In this document: positions 36,471-47,700 of the stretch, one piece after another
Position numbering within the stretch: the stretch's first letter is position 1
How the letters are laid out: every line of letters starts with the position of its first letter
DNA from: Scolanthus callimorphus
Taxonomy: Eukaryota; Cnidaria; Anthozoa; Actiniaria; Edwardsiidae
Assembly (NCBI GenBank): GCA_033964015.1
Contig: CM066919.1
Span: forward strand, 20,524,146 to 20,588,145
Direction: 5' to 3'
Length of the DNA: 64,000 bases
Made by a program: the position numbers and the translations under genes
Notes under the pieces: model-generated
Database searches by the model: none
What the model was told of the DNA's origin: nothing
What the model saw: only the letters and a program-made list of their open reading frames with translations

Positions 36471-36581
36471 CCTAGTCCCTGGGCGTTCTGGTGGGATCCC
36501 TGTGGTGGATAGGAGACAGAAAGTGTGACGTCACAGGAGACTCCGAGCACAGGAAGCCCACTGAGAACCCCAGGGTCTAGG
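36471..36581. mobile_element. MITE family C upstream of copy 4 exon 4
   Basis: Left cctagtccctgggcgttctg, right gaaccccagggtctagg. About 111 bases. A decayed copy is at the same place in copy 2 (about 12165-12253) and a third at 5971-6118. Confidence 0.7.
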
Positions 36582-36992
36582 CTGGTAAGTAAGGACCATG
36601 TTCAATGATTGCAGTTCTGATTGTTTTCACTTTTTAGATGGATCTCTCGCTCTCCTCGATGGCTCATCACACAAGATCGTCTAGACGAGGCGCATTCCGT
36701 GATCATGAAGTACGGAGCCAAGAAAGGGAAAACGCTGGATCCGGAAGAACTGAAGGCGCTCATTAAGAAAATACGACAGGATGAAATAGAAAGAAGTGCA
36801 GAACAAAGACAAACGTGGCAAGCCCAATGCACTGGATTTATTTAAGACACCGAAGCTGCGCAGACGGATTATCATCATCAGTATTTTAATGTGAGTTGAT
36901 AACTATGACAATGACTATACTACCGTTTTCGAGCTACCGTGCAAAGCAAACTTTTCTACGCGTTGTTTTGGAGAGCCGACTCGCTCGTTCGC

Positions 36993-37083
36993 CACAGCAG
37001 AAAAATCCCAACTGCTCCGACTGGGATTCGAACCTGGTGTACAGAGGTGAGAGCAGCCAAGCGCCACGCTGCGCCACCCATGC
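36993..37083 (-). mobile_element. tRNA-like SINE head, minus strand
   Basis: On the minus strand: GGGTGGCGCAGCGTGG (box A) followed by GGTTCGAATCCCAGTCGG (perfect box B). The spacing is right for a tRNA-derived promoter, but there is no clean cloverleaf, so it is read as the head of a SINE in copy 4 intron 4. A decayed relative is near 49990-50035 in copy 5. Confidence 0.5.
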
Positions 37084-37337
37084 TTTTCATAAGTTCTTAA
37101 TCTGTGCGTTTATTTTCTCCTACCGGAAGTCTTGTCAAACTCTTTTCTTACTTTTTTTTACTCAGGTTCGGACAAGTGTTTTTGGGTAACGCCTTCTGGC
37201 TCTATGTGAGTCACCTGTCAGGCAACATCTACCTGAACTTTGTTCTTCTCAACATCATTCCGACATCTCTAGTTCCTCTGGCAGGATGGATATTTCAGAA
37301 GTAAGTTTGCGACGAATACTGTTGTGCTCAGCTTTTA

Positions 37338-38000
37338 CGGCCCGTTCACACGGCGCGATTTCAGCCGCGATTTCTGTTGCGATCTCATGGTGGCATATCG
37401 CGCCGTGTGAACGGCCGGCGATCTTTATGGCGATTTCACTTGCGATATCGCTGCGACGTCGCAGTCATTTCAAACATGTACAAATTGCACTACCATGCGG
37501 GTGCCTTTTCCTCAGATCACCTAGATTATTAAACATTGCACCAGGGGCTCATAAATATTTATGAGCCCTGATTGTACTCACTATCTCGATTCTGATTGGC
37601 TAAAAGCGCGCGCTTTACTTTGGGAATCACGCACTTTGAGTTGAGGGTCTCCAAGAATCAGCATGCTGATTCATGAAGAATCGGCTAGCTGATTCTTGAT
37701 CCTACGCGCGCAATGCATCATGGGAATATAGCACTTGAATGTTTTCCCCATCAACAAGGCGACTTGTGTAGAAGAAATTGCTTGACAGAAAAAAAGTACT
37801 TTACTGAATCAATGTATAATAAAAAATTATTGAATTCGGTTTTTGTGATTTCAATCACAAAACCCTCATCCAATAATTGCTTAAACACACACATCACAGA
37901 GCCACCGCCGGTCGTTCACACCGCGCTTGATAACGTCGACGATCGCAGCGAAAATCGCATACAAATCGCAGCTAAGATCGCGCCATGTGAACGTGCCCTT
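37338..38000. mobile_element. Family D element with nested insertion, copy 4 intron 5
   Basis: Ends cggcccgttcacacggcgcg and the inverse of gggcacgttcacatggcgcg. The outer parts match the 9533-9849 element. Unrelated sequence from about 37540 to 37905 splits it and has its own palindrome (ggctcataaatatttatgagcc at 37547-37568). Confidence 0.65.
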
Positions 38001-38227
38001 TTCTCGGTCATAAAGTAGACTAGAAACAGTTCATTTTGTTTTCTCTCAGGTTTGGTCGCCGTTTAACTACTAGTGCTGTTTGGGGCATGACAGGGATTAT
38101 AAGTTTCTGTGCGTGGCAGTACCTGAAGGTAATTAAGGATGGCAGCTTATTTAAGATTTTTACACTTTCACAGCTTATCATTTAATGTATTTAATGTATT
38201 CTTAAATGCACTTCAATCTAACTTCAG

Positions 38228-40480
38228 TTAGCCTGTGTACATCCGCTACTAACCTCCAAGAGGATAGTAGCGTAAGCGTCTGTGAAATCCCGTCACTAAT
38301 CGTGTTTAGGTCACGCAATCTCTTCTCCAGGACCCTGGGAGGCGTTCCTGATTGGCTCGCGATCGTGCTATCAATCGAATTGGATTGACTGAAAAATCAT
38401 CCTCACATATACTCAGCCTGATACAGAGGAGGAAAGTTAGTAGCGGATGTACACAAGCTAGTCCTTTGGCTTAGGAGCATTCATTATTTATGCCAGGGGG
38501 TGGGCTGGCAAGAATTAAGGGGTGGGGGGGGGGCATGTTAAATTCGGCACGTTCAAGTAGGGGGTCACCAGAAAATATGAAAACAACTGTGAGGGGTCAT
38601 CTACGTTTTATGGCAGTGACTTTAAATTTAACATATGGATACAAGAGAATACACACCTGTAAAATTACAACAAAACTGTTCATGCACGCAGGAAATTGCA
38701 ATGTCCTAAAATACAGGAATGGCCTACTTGGTATCTAGATGTCCCAACATTTTGTCCTGATCTAAAGGGGGAGAGGGGGGCTATCATTATTATAAAATTG
38801 CCTTAAGGGGTTTTGAGGTTTTTATTGATACTTGGAGGGGGTCAAGAGGTTTCTGGGGATGAATGAAAATCTTGCCAGCCCCACCCCTGGCATAAATAAT
38901 GAATGCTCCCTTTACTGTTATGCAAATTTATTCATCGGGCAGAATGGGTATTGGTTTTTAGGACATCATTAACTTTATCGCATACATTAACTATCAAAAA
39001 CCTGCTCTCACGTGATTGGCTGACGACAAAGCGGGACTCATTAACACGCAAAATCAGTCAAAAAGCGGTTTTCTTGAACTCTTATTACTTCAAGTGTGAA
39101 AATCTTTTAGCAAATCTTGACCGAAAAATATAGAAAAGTTTAAGCTTGCTTCTGCAATGTTTCTTTGCGGGCCCAACGACGATTACATATCAATAGCAAC
39201 TTTCTCTCTTCTGGTTAAACGTAGAATCAACTCAATTATTGTTGTTCGTTGTTATCTTCGCGGATAAAAAAAAAAACCATCCGAAAGAAATTTCCTCATC
39301 GGATATTTTCTTAGCATCTACATCGCAGTCCGCCGAACATAAACTTGTCAGAAGTAAATGATCAGTTCATAAGATTTCTTTTACAGAGTAGTGCTCGCTC
39401 AATAAGTATTAGCCGAACCTTACAAACGACTTAAGCTCAACCTAAAACAGGTCAGAGTTTCGTATATTGTTATGGATGAAAACTCTTCCAAGCACCTCTT
39501 TTACTCTGAAAAAGTTCCAAAAAGACTTCTGCCTTCACAAGCTCTTCACAAAACCTCTTCACAAAAATATTTGCAAACATTAAGTTAAAATCTATCTCGC
39601 GTGAATTTCTCAATACTTGCATGTTTTAACTTTCGCGCCTAAGATTTTACAGGAGATTATATTCAGAACTTCTTACCGTTTCTCGATGATGACGCTTCCT
39701 ACTGTATGTGCTTCCTTTCCATAATAATTCAGGATTTGTGGAAGCCAGTTGATGTTTAAGTTAATGTTTACAAGTTTCTCCATAACGTTTTGCGTGTCGA
39801 CTACAGCCAGCTGATTGTGAATTTGAATAATGCGCTCGACTAACTCTAGCCGTCCCAGGGGAGCATCAGTGTGAAAAGTTGTGTTCAAGGGAAGATGAAT
39901 AATTATCTAAGAATAAGCCATTTTACGGGTTTTGCGTGGTTTGTTTAAAAAAATCGCATGATTTCTTAACCGATTTTAGTTAGACAAGTATCAATTTAAA
40001 ACTTGTATTTGTGGCTATTAAAAAAACGATGTAACTAGAATTAAATGTCGACCGTTTCAGAGATATTAGGTCGCAAAGTTCGCGTTTCATACAAATTTTC
40101 CCTTAAAGAAGTCCGTATGCATACGAAAAAAATCTGAGGTTTTTTAAAGCCAGACAACTCAACATATTCACAAATATATTGGTTTATCCTTCATTAACAA
40201 GAAAACCGATGTAACCGGGGACAAACGTTTAAAGCAAAGCGGTAATAAGAGTTTTAGCAGCCTATTTGGTATGCATTTTGCTCTTTTCTCTGTATTTGAG
40301 GTTCCCGCCAACAAGATAATGAGGTTCTAGCGAGTGAAAGGCTTTTAATTATATGCGCATAAGCATATGTCCCGCCATTCTGCCCGATGTTTCATTGCGT
40401 GACCTGAACATGATTAGTAGCGGGATTTCACAGACGCTACTAATCTTCTTGGAGGTTATTAGCGGATGTTATTAGGCTAA
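38228..40480. mobile_element. Inverted-repeat element of 2.25 kb filling copy 4 intron 6
   Basis: Left end ttagcctgtgtacatccgct then actaacctccaag and tctgtgaaatcccg. Right end is the inverse (cgggatttcacagacgct, ggaggttattagcggatg, ttaggctaa). Arms are about 95 bases. A third, inverted copy of the end (gttagtagcggatgtacac) lies at 38435-38458, giving a nested 230-base palindrome. No reading frame resembling a transposase is visible inside. Confidence 0.65.
38474..38909. mobile_element. MITE with GGAGCATTCATTATTTATGCC ends
   Basis: Left GGAGCATTCATTATTTATGC then caggggg; right is the inverse, cccctggcataaataatg then aatgctcc. 436 bases, with G-rich interior patches. Nested in the intron 6 element of copy 4. 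Confidence 0.8.
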
Positions 40481-40872
40481 ATTTTAGTATATTCAAATCC
40501 ACAGATGGCGGCCTAATACGGACTGTTTTGTTCATCACTGCTAATGCCATTATCTCAATGAACTGGAACTCGATCTACCTCATGATGTCCGAGCTTTCCC
40601 GACTGTGCTAAGGTTGGTTACAAGAAATTCCTGTTGGGATGACATAAGCAAACAAGAAGCCCATCAACAGGAGCCTCCATCACCTAATGGCGGAGGTCCA
40701 AAGCACAGGAGTAGACGAATGTATTTTTAAGTAGTAGATTTTGGATTTTCCCGTGAAAATTACGTATGATGGCTAATGATATGTCTCCTCTCTCAAAAGA
40801 AAGGATGATGATTGAAATTGGTGCCGCCATCGCACTGCGCGCGCAACACCGTATTCATCCCCTAAAACAACT

Positions 40873-40947
40873 AATTCTACCAGGTCATCGCAGCAGAGAT
40901 ATCATGAGATGTGCACATGTGCTGCTGTGATGACCTGGTAGAACTCC
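40873..40947. repeat. Short hairpin in copy 4 intron 7
   Basis: TTCTACCAGGTCATCGCAGC and, inverted, ctgctgtgatgacctggtag form a stem of about 22 bases around a 30-base loop. Probably a small MITE remnant. Confidence 0.6.
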
Positions 40948-42974
40948 AATCAAACTGCAACTTCCAGGTAAGTCAGTCGTTTAATTTTCCCGTTTAAATT
41001 AAATCAATAGTGTGACGATCGAGTGTAACGCTCATTTCGTGACATTGTTGTGTAAATGTATTTTTCTTAATAGTACTTGTGAGTTTAGAACCCAATAAAT
41101 AAAGATATTGGGTCATTGGAGTCTCGGTCGTGACAATGTCCACAATCTAAATTTTTTTCTCTACTCCTGTGCATACATCTATTTTACAAAAGGTTGCACC
41201 ATCACAACTGTCCGTTATAGCCCGCGATTCAGCATGGGAGGAAATACGTTTCAACCAAAGAAGAACCATGGACACTGATTTTTACGATAAATAGCCATAC
41301 CTATCATCCTGCTTATACCAAATGAATGACTACATCACTCGCACCAAATTTTGCGCCGGACAACACGAGAATGTCGTTCCTTCCTAGTTTCTCCCATGAC
41401 GCACCGCGGGCTACAACATGCAGTTCTGAAATAGGTGTATAACTAAGCCTACTGAAGATGAAAGCTCCTGTTCAATGGGCTGCCGGCAAGCAGAATCCCA
41501 CTCGGACTCCTTGAAAATTGCTGCGTTTTGTTCCATGTTTATGTTCTTTGTTTGATCTTCAGAACCACAGCGATAGGTGTTCTGCTTACCTTTGGTCGAG
41601 TGGGAGGAATCCTCGCGCCATATTTGGGAGTTTTGGTAAGTGCGGAAAATTTTTATAAGATGTGAAGATCTTATATAGATTAACTTCAAACTGTCTTTTT
41701 ATGTGGTTGAACCGTAACCACTGCGATGGAGGCCAGTCAACTGCACTGTGAAACGAATATAATTGGCTCATACAGTTACGGGAAAGCAAAGCAGACGCCT
41801 CCTGTTCCGATTTGTTTGGGAGGAAGAGCGGCTGTACAGAAGCTGTGTTATTATATCCTTAGCGTCTGTCAGAGAAACGTTCTTTGTGATTGGCTGATTT
41901 TTTTCCCGCCACGTTTGGCGCGCGCGCGTTCAACACAGGAAGCCCGCAACAATTATTTTGCTGAGCTACGAATTTGAAGATTATACGAAGTCCTTTCGAT
42001 TTGTTTTCCGTGAGAAATTTTCAGTAAATAATTTAAAACGTTTTTGTCACAAGGTGACGGGTTATTTTCTGGTTATTTGTACTATTTTCAGCGGTCTTCT
42101 GGACTATTTAAGCTAGAAACATTTAATGAGCATCACTTCGCACGAACAGTCGGGAGGTTAAAGCCATGCCATGTTATTTGCAGGGCCTACCGAGTTCACA
42201 GCTATCTTCTTCACTCATTCTGCGTCGGTTGCCTTGAAATTCCTTTCTCCCTCCCGGCCCTACCCTTGCGCACTATTTCCTTTCTTTAAGGCAACAAACG
42301 TTTTCTCCCATAGCTTATAGAGTGAAGAAGAGCGCTGAGAATAGATCACTTTTTCATGTGCTTTTTACATTTCTCTCAGGCTCAAATCACGGGTATGTAC
42401 TACACCCTACCATTCATCATATTCGGTACGGGCAATACGGCGCTTGCTGTGCTAGTGTTGTTCCTACCGGAAACGGTATTGCCAACATGCATCAGACAAT
42501 TGAAGAGGCCGAGAGGGATAAAGAGTATTATGGGGTGCCCTGTTGCTACAACCGGAAGTGGCTAATGATGACCCTAGAGATGAAGTAAGAGTTTGTGCTG
42601 AGGATCTACAGAAGCCAAGAGAGTGGAAGGATGTAGGGATTGATAACAACTGTTCGGACCGGATGTGACGTATGACAACACTGGTGATGTAGAGATGGTC
42701 GGTGGCTGGGATGTGAGGAAAAAACGTGACTGGGAAAATGGAGGATTTCAGTACAAACCGGATGTGACGTATGATAACGCTAATGGCGCAGTGATGGTCG
42801 ATGGCTGGGATGTGAAGAAAGCAAACTGTGAAGATGGCGGGATTCAAACTTCTGATGTTTGGAATGAGCAGAAAAGAAAGCAAGTTGGAAATCAGCATAT
42901 TGAAACCCGATTGTAAATGATTTATTAGCACTTTTGCCGTTACCTTTTGACTACATGTTTGCCGTTTTTAGTCC

Positions 42975-43372
42975 TTACAGTCAAAAGACATGAAGGTGCC
43001 CCCCTAGAGTTGAATACTCAATTCCTTATTCCATTATTGATTTCATATTCAATCCAAAAATGCATTTTTCAATTCAATATTAAAAATGGTATAGCCGTTG
43101 CATCGAAAACGTGTTCTCTGTCTGTTTCTATGGCAACGCACGTCCTTTTCGAGCAAAAAGCGTGCAGAATTGTTTCGAGAACAGACATACAGGCGCCAAA
43201 GTATAAAAGAGAACGTGCATTGTCATTGAATCGTAGACAAAAACGAGTAGTTTCGATTTGCAACGGCTATAACATTTTAAACATTGAATTGGAATATGCA
43301 TTTTAGGGTTGAATAATGAAAAATGAATTGAATATTCAACTCTAAAACACGCTTCATGTCTTTTGGCTGTAA
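42975..43372. mobile_element. MITE with TTACAGTCAAAAGACATGAAG ends
   Basis: Left TTACAGTCAAAAGACATGAA; right is the inverse with one mismatch, cttcatgtcttttggctgtaa. Sub-terminal gagttgaatactcaatt and its inverse are also present. 398 bases, 60 bases after the copy 4 stop codon. Confidence 0.8.
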
Positions 43373-43729
43373 CGTAGTAGTCAGAGTAGTTTTCGAAGTT
43401 CCATACACATTTTATAACTTTTACATTTGCTAGCTGCCTGATATTGGCGATTGTTTAATCACACGTTTATAGAAACATTGTAAAGAATGCAAACACATAC
43501 ATAATTATCTTAGCTATTAACTTTGTGGTGTTTCGTCTTTTACCTATGCGTTTGTTTTTCCATTCATTTTATAAAGAGTATAGACCTCCCATATGTGTAT
43601 ATTTTAATTTGAGGTTGCCATTGTAATTCACCGATCCTCCCTCCCTAGTTATTGCCTCCCTAGTTAGTTGCTACGTCGGTAAAACCAAAATGTTTCTTTG
43701 ACATGGAGCATGGAAAAGACAGAGCATTG

Positions 43730-44101
43730 CAGTACTCAAATAATGACGTCACACAAAAAAATTGATTCCTTGGATTTGGAAAGGGCATCATAATGATGCT
43801 ACACACCAAACACGAGGCGAATCGGTTGCAACGAGACCGAGATATGCCCCTGAATACATAATTTTCTTTAAGAAACCATGCACTGTATTTTTGGTTGAGT
43901 TCATAAAGTTTTGAACACAGTCTAAAATACAGTGATTTCTTAAAGAAAATTATGTATTCAGCTATGTGCCATATCTCGGTCGAGTTTCAACCGATTTGCC
44001 TCATTATTTGCATCTTCTCTTTCCACTTCGTCTTTCATTATTCGTGGACTAAAACTGGAAATTCAAGATTTTTCAAATTTATGACGTCACAATTGAGTAC
44101 T
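43730..44101. mobile_element. Inverted-repeat element with AGTACTCAA..TGACGTCA ends
   Basis: Outer arms agtactcaaataatgacgtc and, inverted, tgacgtcacaattgagtact. Inner arms gaatacataattttcttta and its inverse around a short spacer. Non-coding. Confidence 0.65.
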
Positions 44102-44621
44102 CTATACTGTACTCTATACCCTATAATATTGATGATATTTTCATTGTTATGCCACTGCCACTTTATTATGTTCCCCTGGGAAAACTGCTCGTTGTTTGGT
44201 GATTAATGGTGTAAGCAATATCGCTGCACAACATCGTCAAAATTTAGTAAATAATTTGTGAAGAATTTAATGCTCAAAATTTATATTAGTGAAAATTCTG
44301 ATCAAACAATGCCTGAAATTACCGGACGAAAATGTCGCTTTTCCCGACCTCGGTTCCCGACCTCGCGGCTAAAACAATATGTGGATTAAATTACCTTATA
44401 AGGAAATGACGGAAGATTTCCCTCTGATAAGATCTCGGCGAAAGTCGCCAAGAAAACGGAAGATATCTCAACAAAAAAGAAAAAGATACCTCAACAAAAG
44501 AAAGCATATGATATGTTCTCTCAGCAACGCATCTTAAAATCCAGGTCATACGCTCCCTCTCAAAAATATTAGCTATTGTTGTCTGGCAGAACTTAATACT
44601 AAAAGGGAAACTAACGCGAAA

Positions 44622-44684
44622 CTGACAGGTGACCTTCATAATTCATGATGACCCATAAAACAAGGATATTTATCACAGATATGC
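44622..44684 (+). promoter_or_regulatory. Conserved promoter block of copy 5
   Basis: CTGACAGGTGACCTTCATAA, then catgatgacccataaaac and aaggatatttatcacagat. Virtually identical to copy 6 (54386-54449). The core AGGTGACC and downstream TATTTAT are shared with copies 2 and 4. The ATG at 44751 lies about 67 bases after the block. TGACC(T) is a nuclear-receptor-like half site and CAGGTG an E-box; which, if any, is used is unknown. Confidence 0.6.
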
Positions 44685-44750
44685 CACGATCTATCTCTGT
44701 GAGCTCTGAGATGGCTCCTCGCTTCGTCACGAGAGTGCTTTATTTGAAGG

Positions 44751-47700
44751 ATGAAGGAAGAAAAAGAGGAGCCCAGTCAAGATGATTATGGTGCCTTTGA
44801 CGACATCTTCAAGAATGTCCGGTCATTTGGACCCTACCAGCGACTTCTTGTGTTGGGCACAAACGTTTTGCTGGTACTAGCGATAGCAAGTCAGTTTTTT
44901 ATCCTTATTTATGGTTATGGGACCGTCCCGTTTCGTTGCACAACACCAAATGTTTCCTGTCCTTTGAGCCAATGCTGTGGCAACTGTACCGATTACGAGT
45001 TTCTTGGGCCATTACGCACTTTTGTCGTTGAGGTAAGATGATTTTCGCTACATGAGGTGATGCCATTTTAATTTTCAGTTCGACTTCCAGTTCAATAAAC
45101 CATTAGCCGCAAGCCGAATGGTCTTTTAAAATCATAGTCAACAGCGAGAAGAGTCTAAAATGTTTTACCAGTAAACTGATAAATCAACTAGATGGTCGAT
45201 CGCAGAACTCTTATAGGCCATTAGTAGCTTGGTCAGTAGAAATGCAGGATTTATTACAGACCTCTATTTATCAGTGATTTATACTGTTTTCCGTGCAATA
45301 CGAATAGGTGAAAATACTAGCACGAGAATGGGAAACTATTGAAATGCTAACGAATTACCGGTACATAACCGGTTTTGGAATGTCACCGTTTATCATTCTA
45401 CCGAGGTTTTCGTTATTTCTAGTTTAACCTGATCTGTGAGCGAGCGTACTTTGGTGCCACTATCCAGTCGTGTTTCTATGGAGGGACTCTCTTGGGGGTG
45501 CTCGTAGCGGGTGTTATGTCCGATGTCTTTGGAAGAAGGTTGGCCACCTACTTGTTTAACTTCGTCATGGTGAGTGACCCTAGCCAACACTACAATAGTT
45601 TCTCCGTAAGCTAACCTACGCCGTATCGCCTCTTCCCTACAAAAAAAATCGGAAAGAGGGTCCTCTTTCCGGTTTTTCTTCCAGTATCACTCATTGATAT
45701 TGGTGCCTTTCTGAGCCAAGCCAACTACAATCACTATATCCCGCGGTAAGTATATGTCATTACTAAATACAAGGCTGCGTTTATTAGTTAGAAATATGAT
45801 TGGTTTATAGAAATGGGCGACCAATCAGCATGCAATAATTTTCAGCACTCGTGTATTAAACCTGCTCTATTATACATATCGTTCAAAATACAGGAACGAT
45901 AGATACCCTTATTGTATTGTAGATTGCCTCAGCTCTTGGCGCGTACTTTGTAAACTCGAGCGTCGTCATGGCGGTTCTGATGTTTATTAACGGGGCAGGC
46001 ACAATGGGCACCCACACCGCTTTCTACGTGTATTTCATGGAGCATATCGGTCCCAAAAGCAGAACGTGGAACGGTACCTTCCATGAGTTCCTCTGGTGTT
46101 TCCACTCAACAGTCTTTACTCTCGCCGCTTATTTTATAACCTACTGGAGGAATCTTGCACTTTTCGCCGCCCTATCTGGAGTGCCCATTTACTTCTTCTG
46201 CACGTAAGTGAATCTCTGACAGCTCTCCCTCTTCCTCCTCTCGCTCTTCTTTCTACCTCTTCCTTGCTGTTTTTTCGTTCCTCTCCCTCCTTAACTCTCC
46301 CTTACCTCATATTCCTCTCTCTTCCCCCACTTCCTTGGCTTTCCCCTTCTCCCTCCCCTTCCTCTTTCACCACCCTTCTTCTATCCCCTCGTTTTATTCT
46401 TTTTTCCTTCCTCTTTCTCTTCTCTTCGTAACCCTCGGCTTCCGCTTCACTTTTCTCCTCTCCTCTTACTCTTTCTCTCTTTCCATCAACTTCTCTTACT
46501 CATCATCTTGCTTCTTCCTCCTACTTCTTCCTCCTAATTGTATGAGATCTAATTTCTGCGTGTTTCATGAGAGCTATGGAACTCCGAACGGACGCTTATT
46601 ATATATTATAAATTGCCTATTGGCATGTAGAAAAAATTTGCATGTAGAAATGCAAAATGCTTTGGATTAGAGTGAATTTCATATGACAAGTAACACCAAA
46701 TACACCTAGCCAATCATGACCGAGAAAAAAGGTGCTGATGGCTTCTTCATAAGCCAATCACATTAGGGAAGTGTCATTATTTAGCAGGGGGAGGGCTCCT
46801 ATTCTTGTGGGGAGGGTCCTAATTGTTTTCGCGTGTCTAAAAGGAGGGTCCAAATTTTTTTCACTCCTGTTTGGGGAGGGTCACAATTTTTGTCAACAAC
46901 ATTTGGACGATGAAAAGAGTGAAACAGATGCAGATAGTAGTTATTCAAGCAACTTCTCTATAAAAACTTCGGCGCGCTTTGCGCGCATAAAGAATGACAT
47001 CTAATAGCGGAGCTTTGGTCACGGTCACGTGATGTGACGTCATCGATGACGGCTGATTACGGCTGCGCCCGCGATCTCTTACCACAGAAAACCCATGAAA
47101 TCCGGAATGATGATTGAGACATTCATTTCTCGTGGGAAGGGAAGACTCTAAATGAACTAAACTTGGGTAGTGTTGTCTGGGTCACCAGAGGAATGAAATC
47201 TAGTGGTCACGTGATGTGACGCCATCAATGACGTCATCTATGCTTGAAAAATTAATATCTCGTGAAGGGAAGATTCTTAAACAACCAAACTTGGGTAGTG
47301 TTGTCTAGGTCACCAGAGGAGGGAAATAAAGTGATCACGTGATGTGACGTCATCGATGACGTCATCTGTGCTTGAAAAATTAATATCTTGTGAAGGGAAG
47401 AGTCTAAAACAACCAAACTTGGGTAGTGTTGTCTAGGTCACTATAGGAGTGAAATATAGTGGTCACGTGATGTGACGTCGTCGATGACGTCATCTATGCT
47501 TGAAAAATCTATATCTCGTGAAGGGAAGGCTGTAAGACAACCAAACTTAGGTAGACTTGTCTAGGTCATTAGAGGAACAAAATAACATGGTAACGTGATG
47601 TGACGTCATCGATGACGTCATCCTTGCTCGAAAAATTAATATCTCGTAAAGGGAATACTCTGAGACAACCAAACTTGGGTAGAATTGTCTAGGTCATTAG

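Larger units (their letters stand above)
31678..42916 (+). pseudogene. SLC22-like transporter copy 4, all nine exons, many frameshifts
   Basis: Exons: 31678-31963, 33314-33459, 35512-35790, 36638-36890, 37166-37300, 38050-38128, 40505-40612, 41563-41635 and 42380-42916. Exon 1 has at least three indels. Exon 2 has lost a T (tactttgg to tacttgg). Exon 3 has lost two T. Exon 4 has gained an A near gaacaaagac. Exon 6 has lost a C (GCGCTGGCA to GCGTGGCA). Exon 7 has lost a base (ctcttccc to ctttccc). Exon 9 has lost a T in GTATTTGCC and more further on. Exons 5 and 8 are intact. Splice sites are preserved throughout, and the tail frame ends ETRL. A dozen small lesions make this a probable pseudogene derived from a gene closely related to copies 1 and 3. 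It carries two to three tail repeats. Confidence 0.7.
42917..44621. other. Intergenic region between copies 4 and 5
   Basis: No gene is recognised. It contains two MITEs (42975-43372, 43730-44101). The stretch 43440-43660 (aatcacacgtttatagaaac) is homologous to 53735-53920 before copy 6, showing that copies 5 and 6 were duplicated with their upstream DNA. Confidence 0.65.

Noticed and set aside
37000..37083. Functional tRNA on the minus strand
   Set aside because: Box B is perfect, but no cloverleaf can be drawn; it is read as a SINE head.
46096..46670. Two overlapping frames of about 111 residues rich in L, S, P, F
   Set aside because: They lie in a polypyrimidine intron tract and reflect composition only.
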